DNA of 45,553 nt, taken from NCBI GenBank assembly GCA_009786535.1, contig WQRX01000027.1, positions 1-45,553 of the forward strand, given 5' to 3'. The DNA comes from Defluviitaleaceae bacterium (GTDB lineage: Bacteria; Bacillota; Clostridia; Lachnospirales; WQUN01). Below are positions 32,221 to 39,841 of the stretch, in pieces. Numbering within the stretch: position 1 is the first letter of the stretch; every line of letters starts with the position of its first letter. Below the pieces are notes generated by a model. That model searched no databases and was not told the DNA's origin. It saw nothing but the letters and a program-made list of their open reading frames with translations. Position numbers and translations under genes: made by a program.

Positions 32221-32246
32221 AGGAAGCCCGCGAATGCGGGCTTCCT
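32221..32246 (+). terminator. Hairpin terminator after the coat genes
   Basis: A perfect 11-bp stem (AGGAAGCCCGC and complement) with a 4-base loop. The T-tract is short. TATAAT at 32247-32252 immediately follows and could be a -10 for the next gene. Confidence 0.75.
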
Positions 32247-32272
32247 TATAATCTCTCCAAAGGAGCATTTCC

Positions 32273-34147
32273 ATGAAAAAAATCGTCCTCATTGCCTTCA
32301 TTATAACGGCATCGCTCATACTTACAGGCGCGGGTAAGCCCTACACGCTGCTCATTTACATGAACGGTTCGGACTTGGAGTCGGATTTTGGGGCGGCAAC
32401 GGACGACCTTGTGGAAATGTTGGATTCGGGGCTGGATTCGCGTAACGCGAATGTCATAATCCTTACGGGCGGGGCGCGGCGCTGGATGAACGGCGTCATT
32501 CCCAATAACGAGTGCGTGGTGTGGGAACTGGTAAACGGGCACCTATATGAAGTAACAAGCTTTGGGCGGGTCAATATGGGCGCCAAGGAAACCCTTAGGG
32601 ATTTTATCCAATTTGGCATGGAAAATTTCCCGGCAAATAAAACGGGTTTAATTATGTGGGACCACGGCGGCGGGTCAATCGCGGGCTTTGGGCATGATGA
32701 AAAATTTATCGACGGTACGCTTACGTTGTTGGATATGGATTGGGCATTCCGCGAAGCGGGCTTGCATGAAAAAAAGCTGGAATTGCTGGGCTTTGACGCG
32801 TGTCTAATGGCCTCGGTGGAAATGGCCGTAATCGCGGCGCAGTATGCGCGGGTATTTGTCGCGTCGGAGGACCTGGAGCCAACGGACGGGTGGGATTATC
32901 GCTTCCTTGGTGCGTTAAATGACAGACCCAACATGAACGGATTTGCCCTGGGGCGCACCATCGTGGATACATTTATGGATTTTTACGGCGAAGCTTCGGA
33001 TGAAATTTTAACCCTGTCCGTGGTGGATTTGTCCCGCGTGCAATCGGTAATGGACGCGATGGGCAACCTTATGTACAAAAGTGCGGCGTATTTAAATGCG
33101 CAGGGCTTTCGCAACTTGGCAACGCGGCGTGCGCGTACAAAAACCTTTGGAGAAGGTTCACCGCGCGACAATGAATCCGACATGGTGGATATCGGCGACA
33201 TGGCAAAGCAGCTGCACGACCTGTTCCCGCAGGAAAGTACGGCGCTTTTGCGCGCCCTTGCGCAAGCTGTAGTTTACGAGCGCAATAACGCAAATGTGCC
33301 GCTGTATGGGCTTTCTACCTATTATATTTACGGTGGAAAGTCGGAAGGGGAAAGCGCGTTATATACCTACAACGCGCTGGAAATGGACGAAAGCTTTACA
33401 CAATATTTGCATTATTTCTTTGACGCTTTGCTTGGCAGCGCCGCAAGCGAAAAATGTGAAATTATCCTGCGCGAATCAGCGCTTTGGAAGCCCGAAACAG
33501 AATATGTATACCGCCTTGCGGGTATTTCCCCCGCACAGGAAATTGATTTAGCATACCGGTGGCCCTTCATTTTTGACCATATGCTCCTGCGTTTTCCCAT
33601 AAACGCGAACCGTAAGACGCAATTCTATGCAACGCCCGTGCGCGTAAATGGTCGCGACGCAGACTTAATTTCCACCGAAAACCGTATCATGGGCATTCGC
33701 CACCGCGACCATAACGTAGTGCAAAAAGGCTACGACCCCATCCGCGCAGGGGATAGTATCACCTTTTATACGTTGGAGTGGGATATCCTTACCGATACCT
33801 TCCAATGGAAACGGGGTCGCACCATTACCGCACAGGGCAGCCTGCGCATTGAATGGAATACGACCCCGGCAAACCATACCCTGGGGGCGCGGTTTACGGA
33901 TATGTGTAACAATGTATCTTATACGCTTTTTGAAAGCACAGCGCCCGCAGCACACCAGCGCAAGGCATTTTCTACAAGCAAAGCAAACTGCGGGTTTGCC
34001 CAAATCTCTGCGGTATGCCCCGGCGTGAGTACGCAAACACGCCCCTTGCCCTGTGTACGGGTATACCCCGCAGCGCGAATGGCGGCAGGTGCGTTAAAAT
34101 ACGGTTCACTTTCGTATTTTTCTACTTCGCCTTGCGCGGCGGCGTAG
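32273..34147 (+). CDS. Clostripain-like (C11) secreted cysteine peptidase
   Basis: 624 residues. A signal peptide covers about 1-20. The C11 catalytic residues are visible: His131 in WDHGGG and Cys177 in GFDACLMA. Family members cleave after Arg or Lys. The last 75 or so residues, after about residue 548, are encoded by sequence antisense to the ThuA-like gene (a 229-base overlap), and look unlike protein (SAVCPGVSTQTRPLPC). The true domain probably ends near residue 548 and the original stop was lost. The AAAGGAG site precedes the ATG. Confidence 0.85.
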   Translation: MKKIVLIAFIITASLILTGAGKPYTLLIYMNGSDLESDFGAATDDLVEMLDSGLDSRNANVIILTGGARRWMNGVIPNNECVVWELVNGHLYEVTSFGRVNMGAKETLRDFIQFGMENFPANKTGLIMWDHGGGSIAGFGHDEKFIDGTLTLLDMDWAFREAGLHEKKLELLGFDACLMASVEMAVIAAQYARVFVASEDLEPTDGWDYRFLGALNDRPNMNGFALGRTIVDTFMDFYGEASDEILTLSVVDLSRVQSVMDAMGNLMYKSAAYLNAQGFRNLATRRARTKTFGEGSPRDNESDMVDIGDMAKQLHDLFPQESTALLRALAQAVVYERNNANVPLYGLSTYYIYGGKSEGESALYTYNALEMDESFTQYLHYFFDALLGSAASEKCEIILRESALWKPETEYVYRLAGISPAQEIDLAYRWPFIFDHMLLRFPINANRKTQFYATPVRVNGRDADLISTENRIMGIRHRDHNVVQKGYDPIRAGDSITFYTLEWDILTDTFQWKRGRTITAQGSLRIEWNTTPANHTLGARFTDMCNNVSYTLFESTAPAAHQRKAFSTSKANCGFAQISAVCPGVSTQTRPLPCVRVYPAARMAAGALKYGSLSYFSTSPCAAA

Positions 34148-34620
34148 GATGCGAGGAAGATGTTTGCATCTTCTGCCGTAATTTCCAAATGGTAATGCTC
34201 GTCAACCTCGGTAAAAATTTGTACGCCCGCTGTAATGGGATGGGGTTTAATTACATCTACCGTTGTGGCGCAGTTGTTGGGGTGGAAGGCGAAAACACAG
34301 CCGATTAAATCGTCTAATTTTTTTGTTGTCTTGCCCTTTACCGTACCGCTGTGGGTAACAAGAAGCCCGCCGCCGTTTTCTACGTAGCGCACAAAGGCAT
34401 CCTGCACGGCAGGGGTCTTCCACGAAGTATTGTCGGTAAGGGTTACATGGTCGCACTTGCTCATTACAACTACATCGTAGTCGGGTAATTTTTCCGCGTC
34501 GAAGTCATTTGCGTCGTAAATTACATCAAGGGTAAAGGACTTTTGCTTTAATGGCGCAAGCCCCGCCTCGGGAATGTTTCCCGGATGGTATTGGTCGTCA
34601 CATAATAATAATATGCGCAT
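33919..34620 (-). CDS. ThuA-like (class I glutamine-amidotransferase fold) protein
   Basis: 233 residues. The N-terminus RILLLCDDQYHPGNI and the block ENGGGLLVTHSGTV match the ThuA family (trehalose-utilisation-type), a glutamine-amidotransferase-like fold with no defined biochemistry. The C-terminus RVCVLTPGHTAEIWANPQF is typical, followed by NALRWCAAG. GGAG lies eight bases before the ATG. It overlaps the C11 gene convergently. It may be the last gene of the TetR/ABC unit, 36 bases after the permease. Confidence 0.82.
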   Translation of the reverse strand: MRILLLCDDQYHPGNIPEAGLAPLKQKSFTLDVIYDANDFDAEKLPDYDVVVMSKCDHVTLTDNTSWKTPAVQDAFVRYVENGGGLLVTHSGTVKGKTTKKLDDLIGCVFAFHPNNCATTVDVIKPHPITAGVQIFTEVDEHYHLEITAEDANIFLASYAAAQGEVEKYESEPYFNAPAAIRAAGYTRTQGKGRVCVLTPGHTAEIWANPQFALLVENALRWCAAGAVLSKSV

Positions 34621-34656
34621 AAAGGTAGCTCCTTACTAAGTTTTTCAAACATTATA

Positions 34657-35406
34657 CTATACACACTTGCGTTTATACACCTGTAACGCCGCAATACAGG
34701 AAAAAATTGCAATGCCTATACACCACGCCAATGCGGGAAGTAGACTTCCGTTAAGCGGCATATCCAGCATTAGCCCGCGGGTCGCGTCAATGATGGGCGT
34801 CATTGGCTGGTACTGCGCGAAGGTACGTAACCAGCGCGGCAAGGTGTCAATGGGCGCAAATCCCGAGCTTACAAAGGGTAAAATGAAAAATGGAAACAAA
34901 TACCCCGCCGAGCCTTCCGCCGTTTTGGAAAGTAGCCCAAACAACACCGCAAGCCATGAAATGGCTACCCCAAATAACACAAAAATTCCCGCCGCCATTA
35001 GCAGTGCAAGTGCGCCCCCCTGCGGGCGAAAGCCCACAAGTAAGCCCGTGGCGATAATCACCGCCGTGGTTATCATGCTGCGCACTACAGACGCCGCCGC
35101 ATGTCCCGCAAGCACGGCAAGACGATTCATGGACATAGCGCGGAATCGGTCGATAATCCCTTTATTCATGTCGTGGTTAATATTAATCGCCGCGTACTGC
35201 GCGCCTTGGGAAACAGCCTGCAAAATTATCCCCGATACAATGAAGTCGATATAGCTGTGGTACCCGCCAACATCGGCAATGTCCCCAAATACCGTACCAA
35301 ACAAAAGCATTAGGAAAAATGGCGTTAGTGTCGCCATAATTAGCGTTTCCACGTTGCGAAACGAGATGCGCATACAGCGCTTTATCATAATCCGGCAATC
35401 GTTCAT
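34657..35406 (-). CDS. ABC-2 family exporter permease
   Basis: 249 residues with six membrane segments. It resembles DrrB/ABC-2 permeases (MIKRCMRISFRNVETLI at the start; LFPFFILPFVSSGFAP, with the ABC-2 loop motif, late). It is encoded in an ATGA overlap after the ATPase gene and forms the export channel with it. The substrate is unknown; drug or lipid export is usual for the family. Confidence 0.9.
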   Translation of the reverse strand: MNDCRIMIKRCMRISFRNVETLIMATLTPFFLMLLFGTVFGDIADVGGYHSYIDFIVSGIILQAVSQGAQYAAININHDMNKGIIDRFRAMSMNRLAVLAGHAAASVVRSMITTAVIIATGLLVGFRPQGGALALLMAAGIFVLFGVAISWLAVLFGLLSKTAEGSAGYLFPFFILPFVSSGFAPIDTLPRWLRTFAQYQPMTPIIDATRGLMLDMPLNGSLLPALAWCIGIAIFSCIAALQVYKRKCV

Positions 35407-36248
35407 TTTTGCACCTCCGTGTGCGGTTTTTCGCCGATAAGGGTTAGGAAAACATCCTCCAGCGAGGGTAAATTCATCTCAATTTCGTCCGTTTCAAAGC
35501 CATGCTCTTGCAAAATTTGCAATGCGCGTTTTGCGTCTGCTTCGCGCTTGAACGGTATTTTTGCCCCACGCTGGGGCATTTTTGCTTTTAAAACATCGGG
35601 CGTGCCCTCGGCGATAATGCGCCCCTCGTGCAAAATGGCGATAGTATCTGCCAACGCTTCCGCCTCTTCTAAGTACTGCGTAGTGAGGAAAACTGTCGTG
35701 CCCTGTGCGGCAAGCTCCTTCACCATTTCCCACATGCTAATGCGGTTTTGCGGGTCTAGCCCCGTGGTCGGCTCATCAAGGAAAATTACTTGAGGGTCGC
35801 CAAGTAAACTCATTGCAATGTCTAACCTGCGGCGCATACCGCCTGAATACGTGCTTGCCGCACGCGAAGCGGCATCCTGTAACCGAAAACGCGAAAGCGT
35901 TTCAAGTACTTTTGCTTTAATGTTGGGAAGCCGCTTTAACTCAGCGATAAGGTGTAAATTTTCCGCGCCCGTTAGCACTTCGTCCACGGCGGCAAATTGC
36001 CCCGTTAAACTAATGCACTTGCGCACATCCTTTGCGTTACGCACCACATCGTATCCGCAAATGGTTGATGCCCCGCCGTCGGGCTTTAGCAATGTGGACA
36101 AGATGCGCACCGTCGTGGTTTTTCCCGCACCATTGGAACCCAGCAACGCAAAAATGCTGCCCCGCGTTACGTTAAAGCTAACGTCCTTTAGTATGCGGTG
36201 CTTCTTAAACGCCTTTTGCAAATGTGATACAGAGATAATATTTTCCAT
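35403..36248 (-). CDS. ABC exporter ATP-binding protein (DrrA-like)
   Basis: 281 residues. Walker A is LGSNGAGKTTTVRIL, the signature is YSGGMRRRL, Walker B is VIFLDEPTTGLDP, and the C-terminal DUF4162-like tail (FETDEIEMNLPSLEDVFL) is the DrrA hallmark. The start at 36248 follows GGAG by seven bases; an ATG seven codons upstream has no site. Downstream of tetR on the same strand, with a dyad in the gap. Confidence 0.93.
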   Translation of the reverse strand: MENIISVSHLQKAFKKHRILKDVSFNVTRGSIFALLGSNGAGKTTTVRILSTLLKPDGGASTICGYDVVRNAKDVRKCISLTGQFAAVDEVLTGAENLHLIAELKRLPNIKAKVLETLSRFRLQDAASRAASTYSGGMRRRLDIAMSLLGDPQVIFLDEPTTGLDPQNRISMWEMVKELAAQGTTVFLTTQYLEEAEALADTIAILHEGRIIAEGTPDVLKAKMPQRGAKIPFKREADAKRALQILQEHGFETDEIEMNLPSLEDVFLTLIGEKPHTEVQK

Positions 36249-36290
36249 ACCTATGCTCCTCTCATACATTCATCGTGCATGTATAAAATA

Positions 36291-36314
36291 ACATACGTAC
36301 AGCGTGTATGTAAA
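36291..36314 (-). promoter_or_regulatory. Dyad and weak promoter upstream of the exporter genes
   Basis: ACATAC (36291-36296) and GTATGT (36306-36311) form a 6-bp inverted repeat with a 9-base gap. On the minus strand a TTTACA -35 (36309-36314) overlaps it, with TATTTT 18 bases downstream as a weak -10. A TetR operator is the simplest reading. Confidence 0.4.
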
Positions 36315-36334
36315 GTCTGCAAAAAAATCACCCG

Positions 36335-36991
36335 CTATATTTGCGGGTGAAGTTGGTTGAGCAGCCCAAAAAATATATTTTCCAGTTCTTCATCAATAAA
36401 GTCGTAGCCCATGCCTTTAAAAATCCCCATAATTATATTTGCTTTTTCCTTTGTATCTGCTTCGCTTGCGGGGAAGATGTTGGGCATCATCCATACATTG
36501 GTGAGCAGCAGAAATAACTCCGCAAGTGCCATGGCATTGCCTTTTTTAATTGAACCGTCGGCCATGCCGTCTTCTAACAGCGTTGTCATTGACTTTGCGT
36601 CAATAGTAATATTTTTAATATGCTCGGAGAGGAATCGCGGGTTGGCGAGCAATGTCATGGCAACGCTGGTTACTTGCTTGCGTTGCTCGCTGTCTATGTT
36701 GAGCTTTAGCCCCAGCTTTAGCGCGTATTTAAGGCGTTCCAACCCGTTGGGGAAGGGGGTGTTCATCGCCGTTTCGAAAGGGTTGCGCACGTTGTAATCG
36801 CTGTCCAAAATGGCTTGCAGCACTTCCTCCTTCGACTTGAAATGATGATAAAACGCGCCCCGTGTAAGCCCGCCAAGGTTGGCGACAATATCCAATACCG
36901 TGGTTTGCTCGTACCCTTTTTCCGCAAAAAGCTGAAGGGACGTTTCTAATATTTTTTTTATGGTTTCCTCGGGGTGTTTGTTACGGGGCAT
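36335..36991 (-). CDS. TetR-family repressor
   Basis: 218 residues. A TetR helix-turn-helix is at about 10-55 (TTVLDIVANLGGLTRGAFYHHF, KSKEEVLQAIL). The remainder is a ligand-binding helical domain. It begins with PRNKHPEETIKKILETS. AAAGGAG precedes the ATG by seven bases. It probably represses the exporter genes downstream and itself. Confidence 0.93.
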   Translation of the reverse strand: MPRNKHPEETIKKILETSLQLFAEKGYEQTTVLDIVANLGGLTRGAFYHHFKSKEEVLQAILDSDYNVRNPFETAMNTPFPNGLERLKYALKLGLKLNIDSEQRKQVTSVAMTLLANPRFLSEHIKNITIDAKSMTTLLEDGMADGSIKKGNAMALAELFLLLTNVWMMPNIFPASEADTKEKANIIMGIFKGMGYDFIDEELENIFFGLLNQLHPQI

Positions 36992-37027
36992 GGGAACGCT
37001 CCTTTAGCATTAGCCGGGTGCGTTTAA

Positions 37028-37056
37028 ATTATTGCCAAAATCTTAGAAAATGTCAA
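37028..37056 (-). promoter_or_regulatory. Promoter of tetR
   Basis: -35 TTGACA (plus 37051-37056), a 17-base spacer and -10 AATAAT (plus 37028-37033). Immediately upstream is a 26-base imperfect palindrome (37058-37083, arms GCTTGTGCG/CGCGCAAGC) containing a TATACT on the plus strand. It may be the repressor site or a divergent promoter. The remainder of 37084-37247 holds nothing I recognise. Confidence 0.55.
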
Positions 37057-37247
37057 AGCTTGTGCGGTATACTACGCGCAAGCCAACGGGCACACGCCTG
37101 AAAAGCGCATCACAGCTCTGCCGACAAGCGATAGCAACGCCTCTGCGCGCATCTACAGTGATTGCCCTTTGCACGGATTGACTCCCCTGCGGCTTACCTC
37201 GGGATAATTATGTATCGAGCTTGTTAAAACCAAGTGAGTACCGCTAT

Positions 37248-37418
37248 ATGAAAGCGCGCGGCGGGGCTTGTGCGGTTTGTAATTTTCAAACTTGCAACAG
37301 AAATTATCCGACACGGGAAAGTTGCGTAACGTGTATTGCATACATGGGAATTCACCCCTGTACAGACATGTATGTAATAACCAACGCAGAACACAACCTA
37401 CCGTGCGTAATATCATAA
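37248..37418 (+). CDS. Possible 56-residue cysteine-rich protein
   Basis: 56 residues with seven Cys. The spacing is CxxC-x4-C (CAVCNFQTC), then CxxC-x8-C (CVTCIAYMGIHPC) and a last Cys near the end, like a small zinc-binding protein. No strong ribosome site is seen and I do not recognise the family. Support for a real transcript is a plus-strand-only terminator 28 bases downstream and no other plus-strand gene that could use it. It lies between tetR and the defence island. Confidence 0.45.
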   Translation: MKARGGACAVCNFQTCNRNYPTRESCVTCIAYMGIHPCTDMYVITNAEHNLPCVIS

Positions 37419-37445
37419 CAATTTAAACAATGAAGCATCTTTTTT

Positions 37446-37509
37446 AGCACGCCCTTGTGCGACGGCATTGCCCAATTCCTTTGGAATTGGCTAAGGGTGT
37501 GCTTTTTTT
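37446..37509 (+). terminator. Large terminator for a plus-strand transcript
   Basis: Outer stem GCACGCCCTT/AAGGGTGTGC with one G-T pair, inner stem CCAATTCC/GGAATTGG with a TTT loop, then seven T. It acts on the plus strand only. Confidence 0.85.
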
Positions 37510-37557
37510 GTGGAGGGGTTGTTAGTCGAAAAATAAACCTTATCTCGGGTACATTTA

Positions 37558-38190
37558 TTATCGTTTCCCTTCCTTTGCCCAATCGGTTAGCTTTGCTAAC
37601 CAGTTCGCAAAATGGCGGCACTCGACAGCAATTTTATCTACCGTTATGCTTTCGGCAATGGGTATGCCATCTTGCAATTTTTGGTATTTGGGTAATACGC
37701 CAATAATTCGCCTTGATGGTGCGGTTTCGTATTTTTCGTTGATATGCTCGGGTGTTTCATGCCTGCGTCGAATGTTTGCAAGTTCGTCAATTTGATTTTT
37801 GTTTGCAATGTTAGAAAAAGCCGCCGTGTTTGAGAACAAATAGCCTTCAAACTCGTGCAGCGTAAGGTTAAACATCAAGTTCGAAAGCTGTAAATCATCT
37901 TCAACTGCTTTTTCGATGGCATTCGTGCGGGCGTATATGTCACTCTTATTCACATTAAATCCGGGCAAATGTTTTGCAGCTCCGTAATAATCAATCATTG
38001 ATGTTACAAGTGCCGCAGGGTATGATTGGCAGTAGCCAACAAGAAAATCCTTGATTCGCTTGTAATTTGAAACGCCTTTCATGCCTTTTGGGCTCACAAT
38101 CAGCCCGACTCGTGAAAGGTACGGGGTTAAGATTTTTTCAACAAAGAGTTCTTCTGTTTCGCCTTCACAACAAATTATCAAGTTTTTCAT
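37558..38190 (-). CDS. DUF4276 (TOPRIM-like) protein
   Basis: 210 residues. The N-terminal EGETEELFVEKIL, the acidic SMIDYYG motif and the HEFEGYLFS block are DUF4276 hallmarks; the family is related to the TOPRIM nuclease domains of OLD-like proteins. The start at 38190 has GGGGAGG eight bases upstream and overlaps the ATPase stop as ATGA. With the ATPase it forms a two-gene unit resembling split OLD-type phage-defence systems. Its target is unknown. Confidence 0.85.
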   Translation of the reverse strand: MKNLIICCEGETEELFVEKILTPYLSRVGLIVSPKGMKGVSNYKRIKDFLVGYCQSYPAALVTSMIDYYGAAKHLPGFNVNKSDIYARTNAIEKAVEDDLQLSNLMFNLTLHEFEGYLFSNTAAFSNIANKNQIDELANIRRRHETPEHINEKYETAPSRRIIGVLPKYQKLQDGIPIAESITVDKIAVECRHFANWLAKLTDWAKEGKR

Positions 38191-39284
38191 CGAGCAAACC
38201 TCCCCCCGAGAATATTGTTGTTCCATAACTCGCCTAACGAATAGTCTTTTTCTAACCAATACGCTAACTGCTCATTGCTTTTGCGTTCAAACCCGGAACC
38301 TTCTTTGTCGTAGTCAACAACTATAATATCATCGGCTGTAAAGCAGTTAAGAAGGTCGGCTGACTGGGTAGCAATAATAACTTGTTTATCAACAGCTACT
38401 TTATGCACCATCTCGGCGAAAATAGAAATGGCAAATGGGTGAAGTCCAAGTTCCGGCTCGTCAATTATGAGAATGGATGGCTGGAGTTCTTCAGGTTGCA
38501 ATAACAGGGTTGCAAGGCAAATAAAACGGAGTGTCCCGTCAGAAAGTTGAGAAGCACCGTAAATTACTTTGTTTTCTTTATGTTGCCACCGCAACTCTAT
38601 TTGTTCGTCATTAAGCTCTTTTGGAGATAGTATAAAGTCCTCAAAGAATGGAGCGACCAGCTGTACAGAACGGATGATTGCCGCATAATCTTTGGGAAAA
38701 GACCTTTTTAAGCGATACAGAAACGCTGCTAAATTGCGGCCGTCAGACATAAATGCGACATCGTTAGAAACTTCCTGCTCACCTTTTTTGCGCGAAGATG
38801 CAGTTGTGTCTTGAAACCTGTAAACAATCCAGCCGGGGTTTAACATCATCGTTGATACATCGGCATTGTCCTGCATGCTTCTTAATGTGTTAAGTGCCAT
38901 TGATTCGCTATGCTCACCTTCTCCTAAAAGGTGTTTGCCATTAAAATAAAGACTTTCCATAGAAATAAATAAATTATTGTTCTCGGTATGACCTATATCA
39001 AACATGTATATATCATCCCCGAAATAAAACTCAGCAATAATACTGTCTGTTTCCGCCTTGCCGTTGTGGAAAAGATTGTCTACCCCCTTTTTTGCACCAT
39101 AGTATGATAAACCGCGAGCTAATACACTTTGCAAAAGCTCTAATGCAGAAAGGAAGTTGCTTTTGCCGGCGCCGTTTGCGCCTATCAAAACATTGATAGC
39201 GCGCAAGTCAAGTTCGCAATACCTAATGGATTTGAAGCCACGAATGACTATTTTGGTTAGTTTGCCCAATCTTTCCTCATTCAT
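38187..39284 (-). CDS. AAA (ABC/RecF-like) ATPase of a defence pair
   Basis: 365 residues. An AAA15/RecF-type ATPase: IVIRGFKSIRYCELDL start, Walker A GANGAGKSN (35-43), signature ASQLSDGTLRF, and Walker B ILIIDEPELGLHP, then ATQSADLLNCF. The start at 39284 is chosen for GGAGGGG five bases upstream and because the family begins there. The frame stays open for 52 codons more, including an ATG at 39341 with its own GGAG, so a longer protein is possible. The DUF4276 gene follows in an ATGA overlap. Confidence 0.87.
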   Translation of the reverse strand: MNEERLGKLTKIVIRGFKSIRYCELDLRAINVLIGANGAGKSNFLSALELLQSVLARGLSYYGAKKGVDNLFHNGKAETDSIIAEFYFGDDIYMFDIGHTENNNLFISMESLYFNGKHLLGEGEHSESMALNTLRSMQDNADVSTMMLNPGWIVYRFQDTTASSRKKGEQEVSNDVAFMSDGRNLAAFLYRLKRSFPKDYAAIIRSVQLVAPFFEDFILSPKELNDEQIELRWQHKENKVIYGASQLSDGTLRFICLATLLLQPEELQPSILIIDEPELGLHPFAISIFAEMVHKVAVDKQVIIATQSADLLNCFTADDIIVVDYDKEGSGFERKSNEQLAYWLEKDYSLGELWNNNILGGRFAR

Positions 39285-39438
39285 TTCTGCCCCTCCTGCA
39301 TAAAGATTTGTTTTGTGGCTTCGATATATTTCTTGTTTCATCAGTAACTCCAACCATTCCACAGTTTCATACACCACGTCGTATATATCGCCGACGGTGT
39401 CTATAAGATTGGGTGCACACCTGTTATGCAATGTTTTC

Positions 39439-39468
39439 AATATACCACGCTTTTGTTAGTGAATACAA
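39439..39468 (-). promoter_or_regulatory. Promoter of the AAA/DUF4276 pair
   Basis: -35 TTGTAT (plus 39463-39468), an 18-base spacer, extended -10 TGG-TATATT (plus 39439-39444). Start point near 39432. This leaves about 148 bases of open frame before the chosen ATG. Confidence 0.45.
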
Positions 39469-39552
39469 ATGTTTACGGCAATGGGAAAATCTATTAAAAA
39501 CGGGATGCTTTTATGATAACCCATAAATACTATCGGCATTCAAATCACATCA

Positions 39553-39690
39553 ATGCGCAAACAAAATGGTTTTACGCAGGAAGAATTAGCGGAGAAACTA
39601 AAAATCCCCCGGACAATCAGCGAATGGGAAAGCGGGCACACACGCTGCTTGTATTGTGCGGTTAGGCTTGATACAATTATTTTGGATTAG
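39553..39690 (+). pseudogene. Remnant of an XRE-type helix-turn-helix regulator
   Basis: A 45-codon frame reads MRKQNGFTQEELAEKLKI, PRTISEWESG, then CLYC and RLDTIILD before a stop. This is the DNA-binding core of an XRE repressor with parts missing: one residue of SRQTIS-type turn and the loop between WESG and the LDTI helix are shortened. No start signal is present. It probably regulated the adjacent restriction genes once. Confidence 0.7.
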
Positions 39691-39696
39691 TATTTT
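39668..39696 (+). promoter_or_regulatory. Promoter of the type I restriction-modification operon
   Basis: TTGATA (39668-39673), 17-base spacer, TATTTT (39691-39696). It overlaps the end of the XRE remnant. Confidence 0.5.
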
Positions 39697-39718
39697 TGAA
39701 GCGGTAAGGAGTATGCAC

Positions 39719-39841
39719 ATGGAATTTAATTGGATTACGTCAGAAGATGCAGTAAAACCTCGTGATGGCAGATACAAAAATTCGGAGGTCAATAAACAAG
39801 ATGATATTAGGCAACAATATAAACGGAGGGACACCACATGA
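39719..39841 (+). CDS. Short internally deleted helix-turn-helix protein
   Basis: 40 residues. The beginning MEFNWITSEDAV and the end KPRDGRYKNSEVNKQDD match the two ends of a common clostridial HTH protein (start like MEFNWITSxEAAEKW, end like IPKDAxKPKDGRYK), with the DNA-binding middle missing. An AAGGAG site seven bases before the ATG and an ATGA overlap with hsdR are intact, so it may survive as a leader that couples translation to hsdR. Confidence 0.6.
   Translation: MEFNWITSEDAVKPRDGRYKNSEVNKQDDIRQQYKRRDTT

Noticed and set aside
37084..37247. Known structured RNA (6S, RNase P, riboswitch)
   Set aside because: I looked for conserved cores and found none that I could name; only a local palindrome is visible.
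37153..37416. Minus-strand 87-codon frame opposite the cysteine-rich candidate
   Set aside because: The only terminator there acts on the plus strand, and the frame has no ribosome site or recognisable motif.
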